Shown here: positions 1 to 11,344 of the stretch, piece by piece
Position numbering within the stretch: the first letter of the stretch is position 1
How the letters are laid out: every line of letters begins with the position of its first letter
DNA from: Oreohelix idahoensis
Taxonomy: Eukaryota; Mollusca; Gastropoda; Stylommatophora; Oreohelicidae
DNA length: 64,000 nt
Assembly: GCA_024509875.1 (NCBI GenBank)
Contig: JAMPIV010000577.1
Coordinates: forward strand, 210,001 to 274,000
Direction: 5' to 3'
Translations under genes and position numbers: made by a program
Notes under the pieces: model-generated
The model's input: only the letters and a program-made list of their open reading frames with translations
Told to the model about the DNA's origin: nothing
Databases searched by the model: none

Positions 1-184
1 TTGACGAAGCAGCGGTTCCCATCTTGTGAAATGATGAACTATAATGTTGACGAAGCAGCGGTTCCTATCTTATGAAATGATGAACTATAATGTTGACGAA
101 GCAGCGGTTCCCACCTTGTGAAATGATGAACTACAATGTTGACAAACCAGTGATTCCTATCCTGTGCGATGATGAACTAAAATG
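1..184. repeat. 46-bp tandem repeat, four copies
   Basis: Four consecutive 46-bp units start at 1, 47, 93 and 139, each opening with TTGAC and ending GAACTAxAATG; a fifth, degraded unit follows to about 215. The first three differ at only a few bases and the fourth is more diverged. No open reading frame or known family is visible. It may lie in the untranslated part of a retroelement whose end follows at about 345-485. Confidence 0.9.
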
Positions 185-344
185 TCACCGAGGACCAGTG
201 GTTCTTACCTTTTGAAGTCAAAGACTCCAACCTTGCTGGAGCTGTGGTTTTCATAAATTTCGTTCACGGGGATCGGTTGCCAGCCTCATGCACAGCCTAA
301 TATTAGTCAGCCTTGTACGACATGCATGAGGGGGGCAGTAACCC

Positions 345-485
345 TGTTCTGTTCTTTTTAATGATATGCATATGTATGTGTGAATGTGGGCGCTGGTGAG
401 CGCGTTTGTGGACAATACATAGGTAGCCCCTCTTTACAACTACATTTTTTCGGCAAGAACTTTGCGATAATAAACTTGCGTCGCA
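345..485 (+). mobile_element. possible short solo LTR
   Basis: A 141-bp segment starts TGTTCTG and ends GTCGCA (TG...CA). It is preceded by a purine-rich stretch (GAGGGGGGCAGT at about 328-339) that could be a polypurine tract, and it carries an AATAAA signal near 469-474. This fits the 3' LTR of a short-LTR element, but there is no second copy, no target duplication and no adjoining coding region in the window. The call is tentative. Confidence 0.28.
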
Positions 486-488
486 GGG

Positions 489-795
489 GTTCCTGTATCT
501 TACATTTTTTGTAATACTTGTCTTTACTGTGTTCCTGTATCTTACATTTTTATATTACTTGTCTTTACTGTCTTCCTGTGTCTTACATTTTTGTATTACT
601 TGTCTTTACTATCTTCCTGTATCCTACATTTTTGCATTACTTGTCTTTACTGTCTTCCTGTATCTTACATTTTTGTACTACTTGTCTTTACTGTCTTCCT
701 GTATCTTACATTTATGTATTACTTGTCTTTACTGTCTTCCTGTATCTTACATTTATGTATTACTTTTCTTTACTGTCTTCCTGTATCTTCTATGA
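489..795. repeat. 42-bp tandem repeat, about seven copies
   Basis: About seven 42-bp units carry the core CTTTACTGTCTTCCTGTATC followed by TTACATTT(T/A)TGTATTACTTG. Because 42 is a multiple of three, all three plus frames stay open, giving overlapping hydrophobic reading frames that are not genes. The array abuts the broken end of LINE-A at about 795. Confidence 0.9.
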
Positions 796-1308
796 TTTAT
801 GTTCTTTCTAAATCTTGCTTGTTCTTTCCTCAGTTTATAATCTACTGCTTTTGAAATTCTCTGTATAATTATCCTACAAAGTATTTTGTTGGGAACTGAG
901 AGAAGAGTGATTCCTCTCCAATTATTGCAGACTGCAAGATCTCCCTTCTCCAAACAACTTGGCGGAGGACTGTGGAGGCTGAGATGCAGGGAAAGAACCA
1001 GAGTTGGGGCACTGTACGAAGGATGGCCGCCGACCGAGCAAAGTGGAATCAATTTGTTGTTGCCCTACAAGACGCCACCAGGCGTGATGGCCACTGACTG
1101 CTTTGACGGTCGGCGGCTAAGGATCAAAGAAGAAGATATCCAGTGATACAGTGTTCGAAGTGTTGGTGTTGTCCCTGTTTTCCAGACTTGTGCTAATAGT
1201 GGTTCTAATAGTTCTGCTGCTAGCTCATGGTCTGTCTTAAATAGCTCTGCATTTAAGTTATCATGGCCAGGAGCTTTTCCATTCTTTAACCCTGTGATTG
1301 CTGTGATG
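795..1308 (-). pseudogene. LINE-A reverse transcriptase fragment
   Basis: This is a minus-strand remnant of a non-LTR retrotransposon RT, in two pieces. From 1308 down to about 1142 it encodes the N-terminal RT signature NGKAPGHDNLNAELF. From about 950 down to 795 it encodes the next conserved block, NNWRGITLLSVPNKI, then LRKEQARFRK. The pieces are separated by a LINE-F 3' tail in the opposite orientation (942-1138), with some coding sequence lost at the break. The fragment stops at the 42-bp array on one side and at the 3' tail of LINE-B on the other. There is no palm motif or endonuclease, so it is inactive. Confidence 0.75.
942..1138 (+). mobile_element. LINE-F 3' tail (plus strand)
   Basis: This is the 3' end of a LINE. 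An open segment encodes a C-terminal block ending WNQFVVALQDATRRDGH and a stop near 1096. A short 3' UTR containing CTTTGACGGTCGGCGGCTAAGG follows, and then a GAA-rich tail (AAGAAGAAGA). The same terminal block and UTR occur on the minus strand at about 63306-63790 and, with an internal duplication, at about 40657-40840, which defines the family. It is strongly 5' truncated and lies inside LINE-A in opposite orientation. No clear target duplication was found. Confidence 0.75.
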
Positions 1309-2296
1309 ATTTCTTCTTATCTCTTCATAACCCTCCACTTCCAAAGGAGCATAGGACTTCAACAAACACATACCAAGTCCTCCTGTCACGTGCTATCATC
1401 TCAAGTTCTTTCCCCGTTCTCCTCATCATTTTCACCCTTGTTTCCAGCTCTCTTCTCCATGTGCTTCTTGGTCTACCTCTGCCTCTCTTGCCCTGGGGGT
1501 TCCAGAACAAGGACTGCCCTGTAATGCTATTAACAGGTTTCCTCAGTGTGTGTCCTATCCATCGCCATCGTCTTCTTCTCATCTCTTGTTCCACTGGCAC
1601 TTGTCTAGTTCTTGTCATCAGTTCCACGTTGGTAACCTTGTCATACCATTTTAATCCCTCTATTCTACGCCAGCACCCATTTATGAAAGTCTGTAGCTTT
1701 TTGGTTGTTGTTTTTGTTGTTCTCCATGTCTCAGAGCCATGCAATAGGACTGACTTCCCATTTGAGCTAAAGATTCTTATTTTCGTGTTGGATCCGATTT
1801 CTCTTGATCTCCATATATTTCACAATGCAATGAAAGCTCCTCTTGTTTTTTGTATTCTTAGTTTGAAATCACTGTCTGTCCCTCCAACTTTGTCTATATT
1901 GCTGCCAAGATATGTGTACGATTCTACATCTTGTATTGGTGTTTTTTCAAGTTCAACCCTGTTATCATTACCTGCATTTATTCTCATTATTTTTGTCTTT
2001 TCCCTGTGTATTTTCAGACCCAGTTGCTGTGACCTCTCATCGAGTGTTTTCAATTTGTCCTGCATCTGATTACTGTTATGGGACAGAAGAGCCAAGTCAT
2101 CAGCAAAATCCAGATCATCAAGCTGCTTAGTCAGAGTCCACTGAATTCCATTTCTGTTGTGTGTTGTCGATGATCTCATTACCCAGTCTATTGCTAGTAA
2201 GAAAAGAAATGGAGACAAGAGGCAACCCTGTCGCACTCCTGTTTTTATCCCAAATGGTTCTGTAAGCTGTTCTTTGTGAAGAACTCTGCATGTCAT
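1309..2296 (-). pseudogene. LINE-B 3' half (RT palm and C-terminus)
   Basis: This is the 3' half of a minus-strand LINE whose 5' half lies at 11345-13590, beyond GMR-1. It encodes the RT block GVRQGCLLSPFLF (about 2245), the catalytic FADD block DFADDLALLSH (about 2090), the TYLGS block (about 1900), and after a frameshift near 1780 the usual LINE C-terminal region with TWRRELETRVK. The stop is at 1325, followed by a GAA-rich tail ending at about 1308. The reading frame resumes exactly across the GMR-1 insertion and its 5-bp target duplication, so both halves are one element. The frameshift makes it inactive. Confidence 0.85.
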
Positions 2297-3758
2297 TGAT
2301 AACGTCTCTTTTTCTTGGAAGACAGACATCATCATCATCAGTTGATAAGATCTCTATGGTGTTGTCTGCTCCACTGTAGTGTATGGAATGTCAACTTGAC
2401 CTACGCAGTGGTGTGTAGACATGGATTGAGTGTATAATGTGCTAATGACAATAAGGGTTCGTGGTGTTGACAAATGTTCTTTTCTCACACTCATGTATGG
2501 CTGGAAGTCATCGACACCAACGACTGTGTACCTTTCTACAGTTTAATTGGACGTATACACTCGACAGTACAGATAGTGACAAATCACAGGTTGGCATAAT
2601 ACATCATGGTACAGTGGATAAATGGTCTTGCAATGTTACATGGGCACTCATGCAGCATAATAGTATAATGGACTGTCAGTAGCCAAGCACTCAGTATCGC
2701 CCATACATATATATCATCTGACTTCACTGACTGAGCACGTCAGCTTATAAACAATATTTCAGATGGCTTCTACCTAATCTCGTCTAGCGACGATTCTCCA
2801 ACATAATGTTCAGCACATATTTTTACATATAATAATATTGAACCGCTAATAAAGGGTTCTCATGTGTAGCAGTGATCTCTGGACTAATCAAGCGATAATA
2901 CGGGCATCCCTTTTCTCTTCTTGAAAGTCACTACATGTTTGGTTCCAAGATGGCTTCACTCGTGAGCTGTCACTCACGTTTGGATACAGATAATGAATCT
3001 GTCCTAAAGTTAGTCATTCATTAAACTTTCATTGCTCTGTAGATTTGATCATGAACAATTGACTGCATTCTACAGGATATAGTGCTGCTAGGAATCGAAG
3101 TCGTTTTCATCGAGTCAAATATATTCTCTTAGACATTCAAATCGTACCTATCGAAAATGGTGGCTTCGTACGAGAGTTCATAAGAGTATCTTTGATTACC
3201 TTGGTATCAGAAATATGATTCTGCCATTCCTTGGCAATAAGACTAAACACTGGGGTAAAGCATACACGATAGGTCTAGACGACTATCACTTTCCCCACAA
3301 GTACTGAGATCACTTTTTCCCGGCGACAAGCCGACATAGAAAAAAACACAGTCCCCATCAGGACGAAGCCAAATCACACCACACTCTAGCGGCACATCCG
3401 CCGAATAGCTTTTGACCTCTCTAGAGACAACAGAACATATAGTTCGACTTAGATATGTAAAGATATACAGATATACGACAGACTCGTCCTACTCAGACAA
3501 ACAATACACATAAATTCAGGCCATAGATATTCTGAAGCAAGAACAATCTATTACTACCCAAACAACGAATAAATCGCAGTAAAATGGATTCATCCGCGGA
3601 GTTCGATCGAAGAGACCGCACAACTTTCAAGGGAAGTAACTCAATAATGACTTTCCCTTAAGAACTAAAAAATTACCTATTTTGTTTACAAAATATTTGC
3701 GAACATAACAAGTATACTAATGTATAATATTGTAAGATATCAAAGACTGCACGTAACA
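2297..3758 (-). repeat. 3' LTR of GMR-1
   Basis: A 1462-bp LTR, bounded by TGATAACG on the left and CGTAACA on the right (TG...CA in element sense). It matches 9878-11339 over its whole length without indels. An open stretch of 73 codons at 2461-2682 occurs in both LTRs but shows no recognisable domain. Confidence 0.95.
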
Positions 3759-4240
3759 GTCTTACCACACCTCCCGGGAAAAAAAAAATGGAACATTTTT
3801 TTTTTTGAAATACATCTAGGAGCAACGTACAATAGGCTCACAACGCATGAATAATGCGCAGATGAAAATATCAGGACTACCTATAACGCCTAATATGAGG
3901 CTAAGTCGACTTATGGAGCGACTGGTGAGAATGTGTCTCATAAACTGAGAGAAATTATTTCTCTACAAGTAAATTTTTCCAGGAAGGTGTCATCAAAGTA
4001 TAATACAATTCTGGCAATTACACAATGCCTAAAAAATTCATATCATCATTTCGTATTAGATATCTTAAATTTATGATTTATGAAGAAAAAATCATCAAAG
4101 CACAGCGGTGAATAAACATCAATGAACCGCTATGTAGTGATACAATCATTATATTATTAAATTACAAATGTGTATCTATCATGATATAGAAAAGGAACTA
4201 CTATAGAACTAGACATATCAAGAAGTCTAAGCCCTAATAG
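3759..4240 (-). other. 3' untranslated region and polypurine tract of GMR-1
   Basis: This lies between the RNase H stop (4241) and the 3' LTR and has no gene. Next to the LTR, in element sense, is a T-run followed by CCCGGGAGGTGTGGTAAGAC, the likely polypurine tract (3759-3780). The same arrangement precedes the 3' LTRs of GMR-2, GMR-5 and LTR-NA. The rest is AT-rich and similar to 23983-24407 in GMR-2. Confidence 0.75.
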
Positions 4241-7200
4241 TTATGTGGAATCATGTGGGCATCTTGACAGAATGTCTGCCATCACATTATCTGATCCACG
4301 AATAGCTCGCACAGAGAAATGAAAAGGTTGAAGAGCAATTGCATATCGAGTAGACCTCGAGCTCTTCAAATTCTTACTCTGTATAGCAGTAAGAGCTTTT
4401 TGGTCGGTTTCTACTATGAAATGTGCGCCCAGAAGGAATCTCTGTAGTTTGAGGATCGACCAAACCATAGCTAATAGCTCACGGTCTAAAACCGAATAAT
4501 TCCTTTCTGCCGCATTAAGTTTTCTGGAAATATACATTACAGGATGCAGAGTTCCAGAGTACTCTTGCATTAGTGCCGCTCCAATCCCAGTGGATGAAGC
4601 GTCACTACGAAGAACGAATGTTTTATCTTTAGTGGGTAGCACTAAAATAGGTGGTGTTGAAAACAATGTTTTAATCTTATCCAGAGAGCATTGGCATTCC
4701 TGAGACCAGTGGACCATATTAGGCGAACCTTTCTTTAGAAGTGTTGAAAGAGGTGCCATGATAGAGGATAGATTCTGAATGAATCTGCCATAAAATTGAA
4801 TAAGACCTAACAGACTTCTCACCTGTTTTTTAGTCTTAGGGATCGAGATGTTAAGTATCTTACTAGTATTATGGTCCTCTGTCTTTAGGAAACCATGACC
4901 AACTCGGTGGCCTAGGAAAGAAATTTCGCTAAAACCAATATAGGCTTTAGAGGGTTTTGCTGTTAGGTTGTGCTCGCGCAAGGTAGACAGCAATTCATCT
5001 AACCCTGAATAGTGATCTTCCCAAGTATCGCTGAAAAGACAGATGTCGTCTAGATATGCAATGACATCTGACCGATAAGATAGGATTCGGCGCATCATGC
5101 GTACGAATGTAGCTGGTGCGTTCATAAGACCGAAAGGCATAAAATTCCATTGGAACAAACCTCTAGGTGTTGAAAAAGCCGTGAGAGGTTTGGCGCGTTC
5201 AGATAAAGGAACTTGCCAATATCCTTTAGACAAATCAAGTTTAGTGAAAAAAATGAGATTTGGAGAGTCGAGTAAGTAGCTCTTCCAGTAAAGGCATAGG
5301 TTCGGCATCGAACTTCGTTACTTGATTCAATTTTCGATAGTCAACGCAAAGACGTATGTTATTGTCTTTTTTTACGCACAATAACCATCGGCGAAGAATA
5401 TGCAGAGGTGGATGGTTCGATTATTTTCAAATCTATCATCTCATCCAACTCTTTCTCGACCTGTGCTTGAAAATGTATAGGTATAGGATAAGGTCTAACC
5501 CTAATAGGAGTATGGTCAGTTAGAACAATGTAATGTTGAATGACATTCGTTTGTCCAGGGATGTCAGTGAGTACATCCTGAAATGTTTGCAACATAGTTG
5601 AAACTTGTCGCTGTTCTCCTAGAGACAAATCAGGGGAGACAGTAACGTTCTTCCATGATTCACTAGAATGAAGTGGGATCATTGGAAGGGGAAGATTTAC
5701 ATCTGAAAAACTTGTTTCCTCATCCTGTATCACGGACAGTGATGAGTAATGACCATGTTGTACTGGAGAATTGTCCGTTGCTTGGAAAATGGGTTGCAAA
5801 TAATCCGGACGTTCATGGAATTCAGTAAGCATATTGATGTGGAAGGTTTTATGCTTCCCATCAATATCGACAATATAGTCGACATCGGAAATTTTCGATA
5901 TTATATCGTACGGATCTTTCCAAGAAATAAGTAATCTGTTTTCCCTACAAGGTAGTAATACAAATGCTTTGTCACCAGGACAAAGTTGTCGTAAGCATCT
6001 CTTCTTATTGGCAAATTGCCTTGCCTTCTGTTTCGCAAATTCAGAAGAAGAAGTTGCTAATTTGCATGCTTCGATAATTTTTTGTCTCAACGCGATGACA
6101 TATTCGTAGGATGACTTTGTGTCATCGTCAATATTGTCAGATGTTATGAGATCGTGAAGCAACGACATAGGGCCACGCGGACGCGCGCCAAAGACGAGTT
6201 CAAAGGGAGAAAATCCCGTATGTTCATTGGGTACCTCTCTGTAAGCGAAGAGGGCCGCAGGTAAAACTCTGTCCCAGTCTTGAGGATGATCCTCAGTTAT
6301 CTTCCCCAGTAAGTTTTTAAGTGTTCTATTAAGGCGTTCGACCATACCATTAGACATTGGATGGTAGATACTACTTAAAGATCTATCTATCTGCAGAGTA
6401 GACATTACTTGAGACATGGTATCTGATATTAGTTGGGTGCCATGGTCTGACAATATCTCTCCGGGGAACCCCAGACGAGAAAATATAAGCCAAAGAGCAT
6501 CTGCAATATCAGCAGTAGTAATGCTCTTCAGAGGAATAGCCTCTGGCCAACGTGTGCACATATCAACACACGTCAAGATAAACTGATGTCCTCTCGCAGA
6601 CTTGATCTTAAATGGACCAATAATGTCTATGGCCATTTTTTGGAACGGCCGAATAGGAATGTCCGCCGCCTGAATGGGTGCAGCATGCCGTGGACCTTTG
6701 GATTTAACTTCCTGACATACTTTACAAGATCGACAATAAATCCGTATGTCCTTGTTTACCAATGGCCAAAAGAAAGCCGCAAGGACTCTTGACTTAGTAC
6801 GGGAAAAACCCATGTGTCCAGCACACTGAGAGTCGTGAGCGTGCTGCAAAATTTTAACTCTCAAATTCTTGGGAACCAGGATTTGAGAATGACTTGACGT
6901 AATGGAGTCTTGAACCATACGTACAAGTACGCCATTCTTCTTTGTAATCCACGATTTACGACTTGTGTCTTTATTCGGATCACCTTTAGTTGCAAGAATG
7001 AAGAATTTCTTCAGAGTGGGATCATCTTCTTGCTGTTTTATAAATGAGTCACGAGAAATTATCAAGGGATTATCTTGGTTATGCACTTCATTATCTTCAG
7101 TAGATGAAGTTTGAGGCATATTAAGAGCCTGAGCTCTAGTGACTACAGCGTTAGCAATCTGCATGTTTTGCCTTTCCCACGCGGAAATTTGTTGCGGAGT

Positions 7201-7293
7201 GCATTCTCTGACTCCATGAATGCGACCGATGATGAGGTCAGCGATCGGATTCGGGAGAAGACATGCGTGTACATCTCCTGTAAAGAAAGGAGT
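4241..7293 (-). pseudogene. GMR-1 pol: integrase, RT, RNase H
   Basis: In element sense this starts just after the protease active site, in the block FFTGDVHACLL. The integrase follows: zinc-binding HAHDSQCAGHMG...CRSCKVC, then D (MAIDIIGPF), D (LSDHGTQL) and E (NGMVERLNRT). A linker leads to RT with YRKLNQ, FMPFGLMNAPATF and YLDDICLF. RNase H has RSDASSTGIGAAL, DRELLAM and ETDQKAL, with the stop at 4241. Integrase ahead of RT is Gmr1-like. Two single-base gains in homopolymers, at about 5367-5373 (T7 on the plus strand) and 5247-5253 (A7), break the frame, and the protease is lost to the C-tract. These could be real mutations or consensus errors; the element is coded as broken here. Confidence 0.93.
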
Positions 7294-8168
<875 letters not shown>

Positions 8169-8756
8169 AAAATATCCCAACTGGACTTGTCATTTCTCAA
8201 CCAAATTCCTTTTTTTCTTCACATTACCACTGTCTAATCTTTTTTGTTCAGCTTCCCTGTCTAATCTTTTTTGTTCAGCTTCCCTGTCTAATCTTTTTTG
8301 TTCAGCTTCACTGTCTAATCTTTTTTGTTCAGCCGCAGCTTCTCTTTCCAATTTTTTTTGTTCAGCTTCCCTGTCTAATCTTTTTTGTTCAGCTTCCCTG
8401 TCTAATCTTTTTTGTTCAGCTTCACTGTCTAATCTTTTTTGTTCAGCTTCCCTGTCTAATCTTTTTTGTTCAGCTCACTGTCTAATCTTTTTTGTTCAGC
8501 CGCAGCTTCTCTTTCCAATTTTTTTTGTTCAGCTTCAAATCTCCTTTCCTCTAACTCATTTGTTGCACTTTCTTTTTTGTTCAGAGCAGCTTCCTCAATT
8601 TTTTTTTTTCTAATCTTTTTCAAATTTTTTTGCCATAGCTCTTCTCTCTTCTGCAGCTAATGCTTTGTCATATTGAGCAACTGTCCATTGTTCTAATTGT
8701 TGACCAGTCTTATCAAGGGCTTTCCCTTGTATAATGAAGTATTCTAATGTAGACAT
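8169..8756 (-). pseudogene. GMR-1 gag remnant (coiled-coil N-terminus)
   Basis: Start codon at 8756-8754, opening MSTLEYFIIQGKALDKTG, closely matching the GMR-2 gag start. After a charged segment comes an array of 27-bp units (about 8224-8530), each encoding nine residues of the type EQKRLDREA, interrupted by AAAEQKKLERE variants. This Lys/Glu-rich region should form a long helix or coiled coil. GMR-2 has the same region with only a few repeats, so the array has expanded here. The frame is not continuous throughout, and the gag core beyond it is replaced by the poly-C tract. Confidence 0.85.
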
Positions 8757-9877
8757 GGTGTCTAACAATAATACTAATCACCTGAAATAATAATAATACC
8801 ACAAGTTCTTAATGACTTGATTAATCAGTATACTATCCCAATATCTGTGGGTCACAAGCCTTTAATAAGGTCTGTATAATAGTAATAATAATCAGGTACT
8901 GGTTTATACCATAATCCAAGTGCAGTGCACAGGCAATTGTGTCTTATGAAATATACCTATATAAAACATTTGTCAACCAACAGAATACATAAAGTACAAA
9001 TAGGACTGACAATACAAGAACGTTTGCAGAAATCAAAATAAATCAAATAGGGAAATCAATGAAAATAATCACTGAATCTGCAAAGAATAACAACACAAAT
9101 GACGTCACAGTATATGAATATAAATTGTGAATAGAACTGAAAGATAGAAAAGGTTAGACCAACAAATTACAAACAACTCAAAACAAAACTAAAGAACAAA
9201 GAAATATTACAAAAATAACAATAATTACAGTCTTCACAGCTAACACAAAAGCAACAGTTGTCGCAGCAAATTTTCAATCAAGAAAATTGCACCTATAGAA
9301 AACGCCCACAACGGACCCTCTATGACGTGGGATATTCTGTTGTGAGGACTCCGCCCTTAAACCTGACATAGAAACACAACCCGCTGACATAGAAACTAAC
9401 ATACTATACAAACAAATAACATGTAAACATAAATATATATAAATTATGTGTATGATAGTATGTGTTGCAAAATAGGCTCAGTTTTACAGTAATGGCAAAG
9501 TTATTTTTATGAAAATAAACAAACTGCCACTTTATTCAATTAAACATTCTGGCCTTAAATATTAAAGTTCATATATGGAAAACAAGAAGATCCATCGATG
9601 AAAATAGGACTTCTTAGTTCACAAATACTGTCTTCCTGTTAATATTGACAAGAATTGATCCAACTGTTCTGTGAAACTCTGTAATGTCTAATGTAACAAT
9701 GTCAACAACGTTGACCTACATACTGCATTCACTTGACAGGTCACGTGACGAAGTGTTGACAAAGATCAAACCAATACTGCAAGTGTGTCGTATCAGCCAC
9801 AGGAAACGGTCTGGTATCGGTAATCAGTTGACTTCTTAACTTCTGCGAGGTCAAACCCAGAAAGCTGGTCCACCAGT
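8757..9877 (-). other. 5' leader of GMR-1 with primer-binding site candidate
   Basis: Untranslated leader between the 5' LTR and gag; no gene. Next to the LTR, in element sense, the sequence reads A-CTGGTGGACCAGCTTTC; TGGTGGACCAG is a plausible primer-binding site (about 9866-9876), since it begins TGG as needed to pair with a tRNA CCA end. The tRNA was not identified. About 100 bases upstream of gag are two short inverted repeats (CCCA...TGGG at 8837-8851, and AGCCTT...AAGGTCT just after), also present in GMR-2. Confidence 0.6.
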
Positions 9878-11339
9878 TGATAACGTCTCTTTTTCTTGGA
9901 AGACAGACATCATCATCATCAGTTGATAAGATCTCTATGGTGTTGTCTGCTCCACTGTAGTGTATGGAATGTCAACTTGACCTACGCAGTGGTGTGTAGA
10001 CATGGATTGAGTGTATAATGTGCGAATGACAATAAGGGTTCGTGGTGTTGACAAATGTTCTTTTCTCACACTCATGTATGGTTGGAAGTCATCGACACCA
10101 ACGACTGTGTACCTTTCTACAGTTTAATTGGACGTATACACTCGACAGTACAGATAGTGACAAATCACAGGTTGGCATAATACATCATGGTACAGTGGAT
10201 AAATGGTCTTGCAATGTTACATGGGCACTCATGCAGCATAATAGTATAATGGACTGTCAGTAGCCAAGCACTCAGTATCGCCCATACATATATATCATCT
10301 GACTTCACTGACTGAGCACGTCAGCTTATAAACAATATTTCAGATGGCTTCTACCTAATCTCGTCTAGCGACGATTCTCCAACATAATGTTCAGCACATA
10401 TTTTTACATATAATAATATTGAACCACTAATAAAGGGTTCTCATGTGTAGCAGTGATCTCTGGACTAATCAAGCGATAATACGGGCATCCCTTTTCTCTT
10501 CTTGAAAGTCACTACATGTTTGGTTCCAAGATGGCTTCACTCGTGAGCTGTCACTCACGTTTGGATACAGATAATGAATCTGTCCTAAAGTTAGTCATTC
10601 ATTAAACTTTCATTGCTCTGTAGATTTGATCATGAACAATTGACTGCATTCTACAGGATATAGTGCTGCTAGGAATCGAAGTCGTTTTCATCGAGTCAAA
10701 TATATTCTCTTTTACATTCAAATCGTACCTATCGAAAATGGTGGCTTCGTACGAGAGTTCATAAGAGTATCTTTGATTACCTTGGTATCAGAAATATGAT
10801 TCTGCCATTCCTTGGCAATAAGACTAAACACTGGGGTAAAGCATACACGATAGGTCTAGACGACTATCACTTTCCCCACAAGTACTGAGATCACTTTTTC
10901 CCGGCGACAAGCCGACATAGGAAAAAACACAGTCCCCATCAGGACGAAGCCAAATCACACCACACTCTAGCGGCACATCCGCCGAATAGCCTTTGACCTA
11001 TCTAGAGACAACAGAACATATAGTTCGACTTAGATATGTAAAGATATACAGATATACGACAGACTCGTCCTACTCAGACAAACAATACACATAAATTCAG
11101 GCCATAGATATTCTGAAGCAAGAACAATCTATTACTACCCAAACAACGAATAAATCGCAGTAAAATGGATTCATCCGCGGAGTTCGATCGAAGAGACGGC
11201 ACAACTTTCAAGGGAAGTAACTCAATAATGACTTTCCCTTAAGCACTAAAAAATTACCTATTTTGTTTACAAAATATTTGCGAACATAACAAGTATACTA
11301 ATGTATAATATTGTAAGATATCAAAGACTGCACGTAACA
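9878..11339 (-). repeat. 5' LTR of GMR-1
   Basis: This 1462-bp copy matches 2297-3758 end to end, with about ten substitutions by eye and no indels. It is followed at 11340-11344 by GTCAT, the right half of the target duplication. Confidence 0.95.
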
Positions 11340-11344
11340 GTCAT

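Noticed and set aside
518..854. Overlapping hydrophobic frames that look like a membrane protein
   Set aside because: All three frames are open because the 42-bp repeat is a multiple of three; no start context or domain.
2461..2682. 73-codon frame present twice (also 10042-10263)
   Set aside because: Same reason: both lie in the LTRs of GMR-1.
9820..9877. Half-tRNA copy in the GMR-1 leader like that of LTR-NA
   Set aside because: The sequence ends in CCACCA next to the LTR, but no T arm or anticodon arm can be folded; only a short primer-binding site is supported.
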